DNA of 64,000 bases from an uncultured Cohaesibacter sp. (GTDB lineage Bacteria > Pseudomonadota > Alphaproteobacteria > Rhizobiales > Cohaesibacteraceae), in the NCBI RefSeq assembly GCF_963676275.1, contig NZ_OY781091.1, forward strand, positions 4,070,775-4,134,774, written 5' to 3'. Position 1 is the first letter of the stretch. Each line of letters begins with the position of its first letter. Positions 36,311 through 45,139 of this stretch are shown piece by piece. A model generated the notes under the pieces. The model was not told where the DNA came from. It did not search any database and saw nothing but the letters and a program-made list of their open reading frames with translations. The position numbers and the translations under genes are program-made.

Positions 36311-37081
36311 ATGGATATTGCAACCCTAATCGGCATGGTCGCATCTTTTGGCGTGGTTCTTACCGCGATCATGCTGGGCGGCACATTAGGCCAGTTCATC
36401 GACATTCCGTCCGTCCTCATCGTTGTCGGAGGAGGTCTGTCCGCAACGCTTATACGCTTCACACTCGGAGGCATTGGCGGCGCCATTGTCACCGGCGGCA
36501 AGGTTGCATTTGGCGGCAAAACCACAAATCCACGAGAAACGATCGAAAAGATCACCGAACTGGCTGACGTGGCCCGCAAGAGCGGTCCGCTCGGGCTTGA
36601 AGGCGTGGATGTCGAGGATCCCGTCCTTGCCAAGGGCGTCCAGTTCATCGCCGACGGCTATGAGCCCAATTTCATTCGCGAAAGCATGGAGCGTGAACGC
36701 GACCTCTATATCGAACGTCTGCAGGAAGGAAAGCGCTTCTACAAGCAGCTTGGCGATGCGGCACCCGCTTTCGGCATGATCGGCACTCTTGTGGGGCTGG
36801 TGCAGATGCTGGCCGCCATGGATGACCCCTCAGCCATTGGCCCTGCCATGGCCATTGCATTGCTGACCACGCTCTATGGCGCTCTCATCTCCAACGTCAT
36901 CTGCATCCCCATCGTCGACAAACTCGATTCCAAGCTGGATGGCGAGGATCTCAACCAGACCCTTATCATCGATGGTGTCATGCAGATTCGTGAAAACAAG
37001 AGCCCCAACCTCATCCGCGAAATGCTTCTGGCTTATCTGCCGGAAAAAGCACGCAGCGAATTGATGGATGAAGCAGCCTAA
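36311..37081 (+). CDS. motA: Flagellar motor stator subunit, PomA/MotA type
   Basis: 256 residues with four membrane helices. MDIATLIGMVASFGVVLTAI and FIDIPSVLIVVGGG are typical of PomA (sodium-type) rather than proton MotA of enterobacteria. The cytoplasmic loop contains charged residues for rotor contact, and helices 3-4 carry the GMIGTLVGLVQML and ALISNVICIPI motifs. The matching motB gene follows after 52 bases. AGGAAACAGGA precedes the ATG. No other flagellar gene is present in the window. Confidence 0.9.
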   Translation: MDIATLIGMVASFGVVLTAIMLGGTLGQFIDIPSVLIVVGGGLSATLIRFTLGGIGGAIVTGGKVAFGGKTTNPRETIEKITELADVARKSGPLGLEGVDVEDPVLAKGVQFIADGYEPNFIRESMERERDLYIERLQEGKRFYKQLGDAAPAFGMIGTLVGLVQMLAAMDDPSAIGPAMAIALLTTLYGALISNVICIPIVDKLDSKLDGEDLNQTLIIDGVMQIRENKSPNLIREMLLAYLPEKARSELMDEAA

Positions 37082-37133
37082 CCATTTCATGCCTGTCAGT
37101 CTGTGATCAGACAGAGGAAAAGAAAGAAACACG

Positions 37134-37988
37134 ATGGCAAAGAAAAAACCACAGGGCGGAGGCGGTGCTCCCGATTGGCTGGTGACTTTCGCCGACCTGA
37201 TGTCTCTGCTCGTTTGCTTCTTCGTGTTGATCATTTCCTTTTCCATTCAGGATAACGAAAAACTGCAAGTCGTCGCCGGTTCGATGAAAGACGCCTTCGG
37301 TGTCAAACCGGTCATGCGCAAGGCAGGCATGATCGAGATCGAGGGCATGCCGGTGCGCCAATATATCAAGGAAGTGGCCGCAGTTCCCCAGGAGAATGAT
37401 TCCGACTATTCCCAGGAACGCCACGACCAGCGCACCAAGCAGGGCCCGGAAGCCAATACCCACGATATCGAGAAAACCGAGATTGAGAAGCCGCGCATGT
37501 TCGCAACGGCCGCCGCGTCCCTGCGGCAGGCATGGCAGGAATTGCCGGAAATCTCGGAGCTTTCCAAGCATATCATCATTGAAGAACAGGAAGATGGCCT
37601 CAATATTCAGCTGGTCGATCAGGATGGTCGGTCCATGTTTGCCGAAGGCTCGAAATTTCCCTACGACTTCACCCGCCGCCTGATCGTTGCCATGGCTCCG
37701 GTGCTTGCCAATATGCCGAACCGCATCCAGATCACCGGTCATACGACGGCCTCCAATGTTCCGGTCAATACCGGCTATACCGGCTGGGAACTGTCCGCAG
37801 ACCGGGCCAACGCGGTGCGCTCCATCCTGATGGAGCACGGTCTGCCAACCGATCAGATTTTCAGTGTTGTCGGCAAGGCGGATTCCGAGCCGCTGTTTCC
37901 GAATGATCCCTATCTGGCCGCCAACCGCCGCATCTCCATTTTGCTGATGGCAGAAGCGCCGCCGCTTCCTCCGACCCACCAGCCCTAA
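37134..37988 (+). CDS. motB: Flagellar motor stator subunit, PomB/MotB type
   Basis: 284 residues. A short cytoplasmic tail, one membrane helix with the ion-carrying Asp21 (PDWLVTFADLMSLLVCFF), a plug and linker region (about 50-150), and a C-terminal OmpA-type peptidoglycan-binding domain with ITGHTTASNVPV, WELSADRANAV and NRRISILLM. Together with motA it forms the ion-driven stator; the flagellar genes are elsewhere. The spacing to motA indicates one operon. Confidence 0.9.
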   Translation: MAKKKPQGGGGAPDWLVTFADLMSLLVCFFVLIISFSIQDNEKLQVVAGSMKDAFGVKPVMRKAGMIEIEGMPVRQYIKEVAAVPQENDSDYSQERHDQRTKQGPEANTHDIEKTEIEKPRMFATAAASLRQAWQELPEISELSKHIIIEEQEDGLNIQLVDQDGRSMFAEGSKFPYDFTRRLIVAMAPVLANMPNRIQITGHTTASNVPVNTGYTGWELSADRANAVRSILMEHGLPTDQIFSVVGKADSEPLFPNDPYLAANRRISILLMAEAPPLPPTHQP

Positions 37989-38038
37989 GCGTTAATCCAG
38001 ATTGTTTTTATCCTGAGTATTAGATACTAATATAAACT

Positions 38039-38057
38039 GATAATGATAACCGATTGC
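38039..38057 (+). promoter_or_regulatory. Possible Fur-like box before dmeF
   Basis: GATAATGATAAC and the following bases match 14 of 19 positions of the classic Fur box by my alignment, ending 12 bases before the dmeF ATG. An additional dyad AGTAT-TAG-ATACT lies at 38016-38028. Which regulator binds is unknown. Confidence 0.3.
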
Positions 38058-38068
38058 AATCTGGACCC

Positions 38069-39223
38069 ATGCACATTCATCACCTTGACCAGTGGAAACA
38101 CGATCATGTGTTTCTGAATGACGAAGCCAGCGCTGCCAATGAAAAGCGCGTCTTCTATGTCGTTCTGCTGACCTTTGTCATGATGCTGATCGAAATATCG
38201 GCTGGCATCCTGTTCAATTCCATGGCGCTGCTTGCCGATGGCTGGCACATGGCAACCCATGCCGGCGCGCTGGGGCTGACGGTTTTCGCCTATCGCTACG
38301 CCCGCAAGCATGCCAATGACCGCCTTTTCACTTTCGGGGTGGGAAAGGTGGAAATTCTGGGCGGCTATACCAACGCCATTCTTCTCGGCATCGTGGCGCT
38401 GTTCGTGGCCTTCGAGTCCGTCGATCACATGATCAATCCCAGAGACATTGCCTTCAATGAAGCGATGCTGGTTGCCTTCCTTGGGCTGCTGGTCAATATC
38501 GCAAGCGTCTGGCTTCTGGGGGCGGACCATCATCATGGCCACGGACATAGTCACGGTCACAGCCATGACCATCATCACGGCCACGATCACGGGCATGACC
38601 ACCCCCATCATCACGAGCATGATCTCGCTCATGAAGATGACGACGACCACAGCCATCATAATGGGCATCATCACGAGCATCATCACGAGGCTGTCGCCCA
38701 TCATCATCATGATGAGCACACTCATGAAAAAGCCCCTGAAAAGGCACATGAAAAGGCGCATGATCGCAATCTCAAGGGCGCCTATCTGCATGTGCTGGCA
38801 GACGCCCTGACCTCCGTTCTGGCCATTGCCGCCCTGCTTTTGGGCAAATTGTTTGGCTGGACATGGACTGACGCACTGATGGGGCTTGTCGGTTCCTTCC
38901 TGATCGGCCAATGGTCGTATCTGCTGATGAAGGAGACAGGTGGCATCCTGCTCGATCGCGTTGGCAACAGGAAACTGCCCGAGGAAATCCGTTCGCGCAT
39001 TGAAAATGTCGCCGACAATCGCGTTGTGGATCTGCACGTGTGGTATGTCGGCTCGGCCAAATATGCCGCAATCATCTCACTGGTAACCCATTATCCCCGC
39101 GAGGTTGAGCATTACAAGGCGCTGATCAGCTCCATTCCCGAGCTTGCGCATGTCACCATAGAGGTTCATCGCTGTGAAGGGGAGGCCTGCATCGAGGTTC
39201 CCTTTCAGGAACGCAGCGCCTAG
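38069..39223 (+). CDS. dmeF: CDF-family cobalt/nickel efflux protein DmeF
   Basis: 384 residues. The start MHIHHLDQWKHDHVFL is the DmeF signature, fixing the ATG at 38069 rather than an upstream TTG. Six membrane helices include the metal sites ADGWHMATHAGAL (helix 2) and HVLADALTSVLAI (helix 5). Between helices 4 and 5 lies an exceptionally long histidine loop (about residues 158-230, dozens of His with Asp/Glu). Cation diffusion facilitators export Co2+, Ni2+ or Zn2+ using the proton gradient. DmeF is usually next to its repressor dmeR; none is seen here. Confidence 0.93.
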   Translation: MHIHHLDQWKHDHVFLNDEASAANEKRVFYVVLLTFVMMLIEISAGILFNSMALLADGWHMATHAGALGLTVFAYRYARKHANDRLFTFGVGKVEILGGYTNAILLGIVALFVAFESVDHMINPRDIAFNEAMLVAFLGLLVNIASVWLLGADHHHGHGHSHGHSHDHHHGHDHGHDHPHHHEHDLAHEDDDDHSHHNGHHHEHHHEAVAHHHHDEHTHEKAPEKAHEKAHDRNLKGAYLHVLADALTSVLAIAALLLGKLFGWTWTDALMGLVGSFLIGQWSYLLMKETGGILLDRVGNRKLPEEIRSRIENVADNRVVDLHVWYVGSAKYAAIISLVTHYPREVEHYKALISSIPELAHVTIEVHRCEGEACIEVPFQERSA

Positions 39224-39311
39224 AGAAGACGACCGGGACAAATAGGCAGCAAGTGCAAGGGCCGCCAGCTCACACAGTCAGGCTCACACCGCTAATTCGC
39301 AGTCGCATATA

Positions 39312-39347
39312 AAAACCCCGAAAGCTTTCGCTTCCGGGGTTTTGTTT
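39312..39347. terminator. Bidirectional terminator, dmeF and nfeD
   Basis: AAAACCCCG-A-AAGC pairs with GCTT-C-CGGGGTTTT around TTTC; T-rich on both strands. It ends at the nfeD stop codon. Confidence 0.85.
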
Positions 39348-39798
39348 AATCAACCAGCTCCACATCGAGCATCGTGCCTTCGCCACCGACGACCTTGACC
39401 CGACTGCCTTGTGGGCAATCCGGCCCCTTGATCCGCCAATAGCTGTCACGCACTTTCACCCGGCCATGGCCATTCACAATCGGCTCATCCAACTGATAGA
39501 TATTGCCGACCAAGGCCTGCACCCGCTCGTTGAGCAAAGGCTTGTCCGTGCTTCCCTTGGCGGTCTTGCTCAAGATATAGCGTCCGGCAATGACTGAAAT
39601 CAGCGACAAAATGGCAAACAGAATGAATTCATTCTGCCAGCTGAAATCAATCACGAAGGACAGAGCACCAACGATCAGCGCAGCGACCCCGAACCACAGG
39701 AACATGGTTCCGGGCACCAGGATCTCCAGCACCAGAAGAACCAGCCCGACGACCACCCAGAACCATGGTCCGAGCACCATCATCCAATGTGCAATCAT
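39346..39798 (-). CDS. NfeD-family membrane protein
   Basis: 150 residues. Two to three N-terminal membrane helices (about 8-70) and a C-terminal OB-fold domain (about 90-150, RVKVRDSYWRIKGPDCPQGSRVKVV), the short NfeD form. NfeD proteins pair with SPFH/stomatin proteins and are thought to stabilise membrane microdomains. The partner lies just upstream in the same operon (52-base gap). A GGGGGAG ribosome site precedes the ATG. Confidence 0.9.
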   Translation of the reverse strand: MIAHWMMVLGPWFWVVVGLVLLVLEILVPGTMFLWFGVAALIVGALSFVIDFSWQNEFILFAILSLISVIAGRYILSKTAKGSTDKPLLNERVQALVGNIYQLDEPIVNGHGRVKVRDSYWRIKGPDCPQGSRVKVVGGEGTMLDVELVD

Positions 39799-39850
39799 AT
39801 CGCTCCCCCTGCCGTGGCCGACCCATTGTCATATAGAGTCTCTGTCACGC

Positions 39851-40822
39851 TCATTCGTCCTTGATTCTCGGTACACGGCCAGTGCGCGCGGCAGGCGTTC
39901 CATCCTTGCCAAACACCTGCTTGCTCAATTCGCCGATACCGCCCAGCGCGCCGAGAATGGATGTTGCCTCGATTGGAAGCATGACAACCTTCTGGTTGGG
40001 AGCCTTGACCACCTCGCCCAGCGTCTCGACATATTTGCTGGCGACGAAATAGTTGATCGCCTGAATATCACCTTCAGCAATAGCCTTGCTGACCATATCC
40101 GTTGCCTTGGCATCGGCTTCGGCTTCTCGTTCACGCGCTTCGGCTGCCAGAAACTGGGATTGCCTCTCACCTTCCGCCCTCAGAATCTGGCTCTGCTTTT
40201 CGCCTTCGGCACGCAAAATGGCAGATTGACGATCCCCTTCCGCTTCCAGAATGGCAGCGCGCTTCTCTCGTTCAGCCTTCATCTGGCGCCCCATGGCCTC
40301 GACAAGATCGCGCGGTGGATTGATATCCTTGATCTCGATGCGAGAGATTTTCACACCCCATGGGGCAGCGGCATCATCAACCACATGCAGCAGGCGCGAA
40401 TTGATTTCGTCGCGATTGGAGAGCAACTCATCCAGATCCATCGACCCCATCACGGTACGAATATTGGTCATGGTCAGATTGAGCAGGGCCTGCTCGAGAT
40501 TGTTGACCTCATAGGCGGCATCGGCCGCATTCATGACCTGATAGAAGGCCACCCCGTCGGAGGTAATGCTCGCATTGTCTTTGGTAATGACTTCCTGACT
40601 GGGCACGTCGAGCACCTGCTCCATCATGTTCATTTTCGCCCCGATGCGATCAATGAAAGGCACGATGAGCGAAAGCCCCGGCTTCAGAGTTCTCTTGTAG
40701 GCACCAAACCGCTCAATGGTGAAATTATATCCCTGAGGCACCGTCTTCACGCCTGCAAGCAGGATGAGAATAAACAGGAGAACCAAAGCGATAACAAAAA
40801 TATCAAATCCCATAATTTCCAC
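39851..40822 (-). CDS. SPFH/Band-7 protein, stomatin/QmcA-like
   Basis: 323 residues. One N-terminal membrane helix, then the SPFH domain (about 25-210) with VPQGYNFTIERFGAYKRTLKPG-type sequence and a coiled coil rich in repeats of ILRAEGE(K/R)Q (about 195-240). Family members form large oligomers on membranes and work with the FtsH protease or in membrane organisation. GTG at 40822 has GGAG eight bases upstream; an ATG nine bases inside is the alternative. Operon with nfeD. Confidence 0.92.
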   Translation of the reverse strand: MEIMGFDIFVIALVLLFILILLAGVKTVPQGYNFTIERFGAYKRTLKPGLSLIVPFIDRIGAKMNMMEQVLDVPSQEVITKDNASITSDGVAFYQVMNAADAAYEVNNLEQALLNLTMTNIRTVMGSMDLDELLSNRDEINSRLLHVVDDAAAPWGVKISRIEIKDINPPRDLVEAMGRQMKAEREKRAAILEAEGDRQSAILRAEGEKQSQILRAEGERQSQFLAAEAREREAEADAKATDMVSKAIAEGDIQAINYFVASKYVETLGEVVKAPNQKVVMLPIEATSILGALGGIGELSKQVFGKDGTPAARTGRVPRIKDE

Positions 40823-41109
40823 TGGGCCAACTCCGATTAGAATGTGAAGGCATCAACGACCATTATAATTCAGATTGTGTCTTACGCCTGAATTACAAGC
40901 CACATATCGCCGCTTTATCAATTTGCCGAAGTCTGACGGGAATGATCGGGCAAGGTTATCCCGATCTCCCCCTTAAACTTATGCAATATTTTGAATTATC
41001 GAAACTAATTGAGTTTCGACAGACCAAAATTTACCTCTTATTAGCGCTCCCTGTAAATTATATCAATCACGCAGAAGGACATTGGCATAAACACGCATGG
41101 GGACGAGGA

Positions 41110-41748
41110 ATGTTGGCAAAGATACAACACGGATCTGCCGTAGTTGTCGACGCAAATACATTTCAGCGCAAATTGTTGCGCTCGGTCCTTCGCAATTCCG
41201 GCTTCAACCGCGTCATGGAATTCGACAAGTTCGAATTCGGCATTGACGAAACCAAGCGGACCTTTCCCAACTTCCTCTTTCTGGATTACGACACCGTATC
41301 CAGCTCCGAATTGTTGCGGGGACGGCAGGATATCAGCAAAACCTATTTGAGCGAGGCCACCCATCTCATCATTCTGATGGAAAATCCGACACGCCACCGT
41401 GTCAACAATGCGATCCTGCATGGTGCCAACTGGGTTGTCTCCCGCCCCTTCTCCACAAAGGCCCTGAATGCCAGAATATGCGCCGTGTTGAATCCCAGAA
41501 TATTGGAGACCAGCGCGATCAAACCTGCCACTTCCTATGACAATCTGGCAGAACAGGCCGCTCATCTTGCCAATAGAGGGCTGGATCCTGTTTCTCTCTT
41601 TTCTATTGTGGCCTCAAGCCCGCCCATACAAAAAGACGACTTTTTTGAAAAGGAAATGCTGGAGGATTATGATGAAATCTTCCAGCGTCGATCCACGCGC
41701 CCCGATGAGGGCGATCAGAAAAATGAGCCACTGGCCTTGTTGATCTGA
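41110..41748 (+). CDS. Degenerate CheY-like receiver protein
   Basis: About 212 residues from the ATG at 41110, or the TTG one codon later; GAGG lies close upstream and a longer frame to 40942 lacks support. The first 125 residues follow the receiver fold (AVVVDANTFQRKLLRSVLRNSGF; FPNFLFLDYDTV; LIILMENPT; WVVSRPF). The Asp of strand 3 (FLFLDYD) is kept, but the acidic pair is reduced to one Asp, the Thr is Met and the conserved Lys is Arg, so phosphorylation may be lost. The C-terminal 85 residues have no recognised domain. Role unknown. Confidence 0.72.
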   Translation: MLAKIQHGSAVVVDANTFQRKLLRSVLRNSGFNRVMEFDKFEFGIDETKRTFPNFLFLDYDTVSSSELLRGRQDISKTYLSEATHLIILMENPTRHRVNNAILHGANWVVSRPFSTKALNARICAVLNPRILETSAIKPATSYDNLAEQAAHLANRGLDPVSLFSIVASSPPIQKDDFFEKEMLEDYDEIFQRRSTRPDEGDQKNEPLALLI

Positions 41749-41785
41749 GCGTTGTTTCATTCGCGGCAAGAAAGCCCCCCAGTGA

Positions 41786-41810
41786 GCATTTGGCATTTGG
41801 CATTTGGCAT
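41786..41810. repeat. 7-base tandem repeat GCATTTG
   Basis: Three and a half copies of GCATTTG directly upstream of the arsR promoter. Confidence 0.8.
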
Positions 41811-41823
41811 CTCCCATTCCATC

Positions 41824-41860
41824 TTGACATTGCTTTTTATATCAAATATTCATGAAATAT
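41824..41860 (+). promoter_or_regulatory. arsR promoter giving a probable leaderless mRNA
   Basis: TTGACA (41824-41829), 17-base spacer, TATTCA (41847-41852). A start about seven bases later falls on the arsR ATG at 41859, and no ribosome site precedes that ATG. The TTCATGAA palindrome inside the region is a possible ArsR operator. Confidence 0.5.
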
Positions 41861-42206
41861 GGATACAAATGAAGCGACCATCGCATTTTCAGCTTTAAGC
41901 CAGCCGACACGGCTAGACGTCTTCCGCCTGCTTATCAAGGCAGGCAGAGAGGGACTTCTGTCCGGAGAAATGGGACAGCTGCTCGACGTCAAGCAGAATA
42001 CCATGTCGACCAACCTCAATATTCTGTTGCGGGCGGGCCTCATCCGCAATGAAAGAGAAGGAAGATCGGTGCGCTATTTTGCCGATATGGACGGCATAGG
42101 CGACTTGATCAATTTTCTGCTCAAGGATTGCTGCGGCGGCTCGACCGACCAATGCCTGCCCATTGTTGAAGCCGTCTGCTGCCCGGACAAAGCCGCAAGC
42201 CAATAG
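41859..42206 (+). CDS. arsR: ArsR-family repressor
   Basis: 115 residues. Winged helix-turn-helix with ALSQPTRLDVFRLLI and MGQLLDVKQNTMSTNLNILLRAGLI. The C-terminus has paired cysteines (DCCGG, QCLP, VCCPD) of the kind that bind arsenite in ArsR proteins of this type. It should repress its own operon until As(III) binds. arsC and arsH follow; no efflux pump gene is included. Confidence 0.92.
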   Translation: MDTNEATIAFSALSQPTRLDVFRLLIKAGREGLLSGEMGQLLDVKQNTMSTNLNILLRAGLIRNEREGRSVRYFADMDGIGDLINFLLKDCCGGSTDQCLPIVEAVCCPDKAASQ

Positions 42207-42235
42207 AGACAATTGCGCCAGAGAGATGCAAAACC

Positions 42236-42643
42236 ATGACCATCACGATCTACCATAATCCGGCTTGCGGTACGTCCCGCAATGTCCTCGAAATGATCAG
42301 GAAAGCCGGTATTGAGCCGACGATCATTGAATATCTCAAAACGCCTCCCAGTCGCGCAGAACTCGTGACACTGATCGAAGCCATGCCGATCACCGCAAGG
42401 GAACTGCTGCGCAAGAATGGTACCCCATATCAGGAGTTGGGACTGGACAATCCGGATCTGTCCGATCAACAACTGATCGACGCGATGATGGAACATCCCA
42501 TTCTGATCAACCGGCCAATCGTTGTCAGCGACAAGGGCACCAATCTGTGTCGCCCTTCGGAAAAGGTCATGGATCTTCTTCCCGTCGACATTGGCAGCTT
42601 CACCAAGGAAGATGGTGAGATCGTCAGCTCCGGCAAAAGCTGA
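42236..42643 (+). CDS. arsC: Arsenate reductase, glutaredoxin-dependent
   Basis: 135 residues. Reduces arsenate to arsenite with glutathione/glutaredoxin. The N-terminal active site ACGTSRN has the catalytic Cys (residue 11), and the RPIVVSDKGTNLCRP region holds the arginines that bind the oxyanion. Second gene of the ars operon, 30 bases after arsR. Confidence 0.94.
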   Translation: MTITIYHNPACGTSRNVLEMIRKAGIEPTIIEYLKTPPSRAELVTLIEAMPITARELLRKNGTPYQELGLDNPDLSDQQLIDAMMEHPILINRPIVVSDKGTNLCRPSEKVMDLLPVDIGSFTKEDGEIVSSGKS

Positions 42644-42652
42644 AAGGGCATC

Positions 42653-43402
42653 ATGACTGAGGCAACAGACAAGCCATTTGGCATCGCACTTGACGCCAGT
42701 GACCATCTGGCAGATGCGGCCCTGCTGCAAGCGATTGATCACAGCTATCTGGCTGGCCCGGATGACGACGGCCACGCGCCGCGCATCCTTCTGCTTCATG
42801 GTTCCCTGCGCAAGCGCTCCTTTTCGCGTCTCGTCGCCTTTGAGGCCGCCAGACTGCTGACGGCGCTTGGCGCCGAATGCCGCATGTTTGACCCTTCCGG
42901 GCTACCCCTCCCCGACGACGCAGAGGCAGACCATCCCAAAGTGCAGGAATTGCGTGATCTGTCGAGTTGGGCAGAGGGCATGGTCTGGGTCTCGCCAGAG
43001 AGACACGGCGCCATGACAGGCATCATGAAGGCGCAAATCGACTGGATTCCGCTCTCGCTGGGGGCCGTGCGCCCAACTCAGGGCAAATGCCTTGCCCTGA
43101 TGCAGGTAGAGGGAGGTTCGCAAAGCTTCAACGCCGTAAACCAGATGCGCATTCTGGGGCGCTGGATGCGCATGATCACCATCCCCAATCAATCCTCCAT
43201 CGCCAAGGCCTTCTCTGAATTCGGCGATGATGACCGGATCAAGCCGTCCCCCTATTATGATCGCATCATCGATGTCTGCGAAGAGCTGATGAAATTCATC
43301 TGGATGACGCGCAGCCGATCAGACTATCTGGTCGATCGCTATTCCGAGCGCGCCGAAACCGGCCAGCAACTGATTGATCGCGTCAACATGAAGGCGCTCT
43401 GA
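42653..43402 (+). CDS. arsH: NADPH-dependent FMN reductase ArsH
   Basis: 249 residues. ArsH is a flavoprotein that oxidises trivalent organoarsenicals or reduces quinones and metals. The FMN-binding [16 protein letters not shown], then [20 protein letters not shown], are typical of the family. It starts 10 bases after arsC. Full length. With only arsR, arsC and arsH, arsenite export must rely on a pump encoded elsewhere. Confidence 0.93.
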   Translation: MTEATDKPFGIALDASDHLADAALLQAIDHSYLAGPDDDGHAPRILLLHGSLRKRSFSRLVAFEAARLLTALGAECRMFDPSGLPLPDDAEADHPKVQELRDLSSWAEGMVWVSPERHGAMTGIMKAQIDWIPLSLGAVRPTQGKCLALMQVEGGSQSFNAVNQMRILGRWMRMITIPNQSSIAKAFSEFGDDDRIKPSPYYDRIIDVCEELMKFIWMTRSRSDYLVDRYSERAETGQQLIDRVNMKAL

Positions 43403-43493
43403 TCTCCATCCTGTTCAAAGGTTACGTCCTGTCCCCCGCAGAGCCGGACGCACTCGAAAGTCCCTCTGAAAACCCGTAAGGGTTAACAAGAAG

Positions 43494-43523
43494 AAGGCCC
43501 GCAGGTCAAAACCTGCGGGCCTT
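43494..43523. terminator. Bidirectional terminator, arsH and dctM
   Basis: Perfect 13-bp stem (43494-43506 with 43511-43523), loop CAAA. It lies between the converging ars and TRAP operons. Confidence 0.9.
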
Positions 43524-43552
43524 TGTTGATTTGCAAAGTCTTCAGCAACCGA

Positions 43553-45139
43553 TCAGCGATAGATCAGATGCGGCAGCCAGGTTGTCAGCGCCGGGAAATA
43601 CCACAGGATCAGCAGGGCAAAGATCTGAATGAAGACAAACGGAATGATACCGCGATAGATCTGCCCGGTCTTGACCGAAGCCGGAGCAACGCCCCTGAGA
43701 TAGAACAGCGCAAAGCCAAAAGGCGGCGTCAGGAAGGAGGTCTGCAAATTGACCGCCATCATGATCCCCAGCCAGATCGGGCTCATGGTATCACCATTCG
43801 GCATTTCCATCTGCAACAGCACTGGCGCAACCATCGGCACGACCACAAAGACGATCTCGAGGAAATCGAGGAAGAAGCCGAGGAAGAACATCAGCAGCAT
43901 GACCGCGATCATGGCCCCGACAGCACCGCCAGGCATCGCCGACAGAGCTTCCTGAATCATTTCCTCGCCACCGAGCCCGCGGAACACCAGCGAGAACAGC
44001 GACGCACCGATCAGGATAAGGAACACCATGGTCGTAACGTCGGTCGTCCCTTCCATCACCGTGCGCAGAACGCCGTTCCTGTAGGTTCTGACAAGTGCCG
44101 TGATGATGCCAAGTCCGAGCATCAGCACACAGATGGCAGCCACGATAATGGCGATCAGGTCAGCGGTTTCGATCTCGTCGCGGGCAACGCGCAGATCCAT
44201 GAATTCCGACAGCAGAAGCGCGATGACAAGGCCAATGGCCGCCCCGATGATGCTTTTGCTATGCTCTTCATCAAGCCTGTAGCCCGCCAGCAGGATTGCA
44301 CCGATAGCGCCAACGGCGGCAGCTTCGGTTGGCGTTGCAACTCCACCCAGAATGGAGCCCAGAACCGCAAGAATCAGGATCAGCGGTGGCAACAGGGCAT
44401 GGAAGACTTCTGTCGCCGTCACCTTCTCGCGCTCTTCCTTGGGAATGGAAGGGGCAACACTTGGCTTCACCGTGGCTATGACGACCTGATAAATGATGTA
44501 AAAGCCAACAAGCATCAGACCGGGAATGAGTGCGCCTGCGAACAGGTCGCCAACCGAGATCGGATCTGGAGAAAAAATCCCCATATCCAGCTGTGCCTTC
44601 TGATAGGCGTTCGAGAGCTGGTCTCCCAGAATGACAAGCACGATGGAAGGCGGAATGATCTGCCCCAACGTTCCGGCAGCGGCAATCGAGCCACAGGCCA
44701 GTTCGGACGAATAGCCACGCTTGAGCATGCTGGGAAGGGAAAGCAGCCCCATGGTAACAACGGTGGCACCAACAATGCCGGTGGATGCAGCCAGCAACGC
44801 CCCGACGATGGACACGGCAATGCCAAGACCACCATTGACCGAACCGAGCACGCGCCCCATTGTGTCGAGCAATTCCTCAGCCACTTTCGAGCGTTCCAGC
44901 ACAACGCCCATAAAGACAAACAGCGGCACGGCAACGAGCGTCTCGTTGGTCATGGTGCCGAAAATGCGCTGCGGCAAAGCCGACAGGAACGACATTTCAA
45001 AGGCACCGACGCCCCATCCGATCAGGGCAAAGACCAGCGCCACACCGGCAAGGCTGAAGGCAACGGGAAAGCCGAGCATGAGAACAACGCATGCTGCGGC
45101 AAACATCAACAAGTCAAGGGAATGAGCAATCGCTTCCAT
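43553..45139 (-). CDS. dctM: TRAP transporter large permease
   Basis: 528 residues, longer than the common 430 because of a central charged insertion between the membrane helices near residues 230-340. Twelve or more membrane helices; the conserved family segments around PFFVFMGVVLERS-like and ASTGIVGATVVTMG motifs are present. DctM carries the substrate and sodium ions. Its ATG overlaps the dctQ stop (TGATG), so the two are translationally coupled. The length and sequence match TRAP permeases of the 2-oxo-acid/mannitol/chloroaromatic subfamily; the actual solute is not known. Confidence 0.92.
   Translation of the reverse strand: MEAIAHSLDLLMFAAACVVLMLGFPVAFSLAGVALVFALIGWGVGAFEMSFLSALPQRIFGTMTNETLVAVPLFVFMGVVLERSKVAEELLDTMGRVLGSVNGGLGIAVSIVGALLAASTGIVGATVVTMGLLSLPSMLKRGYSSELACGSIAAAGTLGQIIPPSIVLVILGDQLSNAYQKAQLDMGIFSPDPISVGDLFAGALIPGLMLVGFYIIYQVVIATVKPSVAPSIPKEEREKVTATEVFHALLPPLILILAVLGSILGGVATPTEAAAVGAIGAILLAGYRLDEEHSKSIIGAAIGLVIALLLSEFMDLRVARDEIETADLIAIIVAAICVLMLGLGIITALVRTYRNGVLRTVMEGTTDVTTMVFLILIGASLFSLVFRGLGGEEMIQEALSAMPGGAVGAMIAVMLLMFFLGFFLDFLEIVFVVVPMVAPVLLQMEMPNGDTMSPIWLGIMMAVNLQTSFLTPPFGFALFYLRGVAPASVKTGQIYRGIIPFVFIQIFALLILWYFPALTTWLPHLIYR

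Noticed and set aside
38027-39037. 336-codon frame antisense to dmeF with Met-rich run
   Set aside because: The Met run is the complement of the His codons in the DmeF loop.
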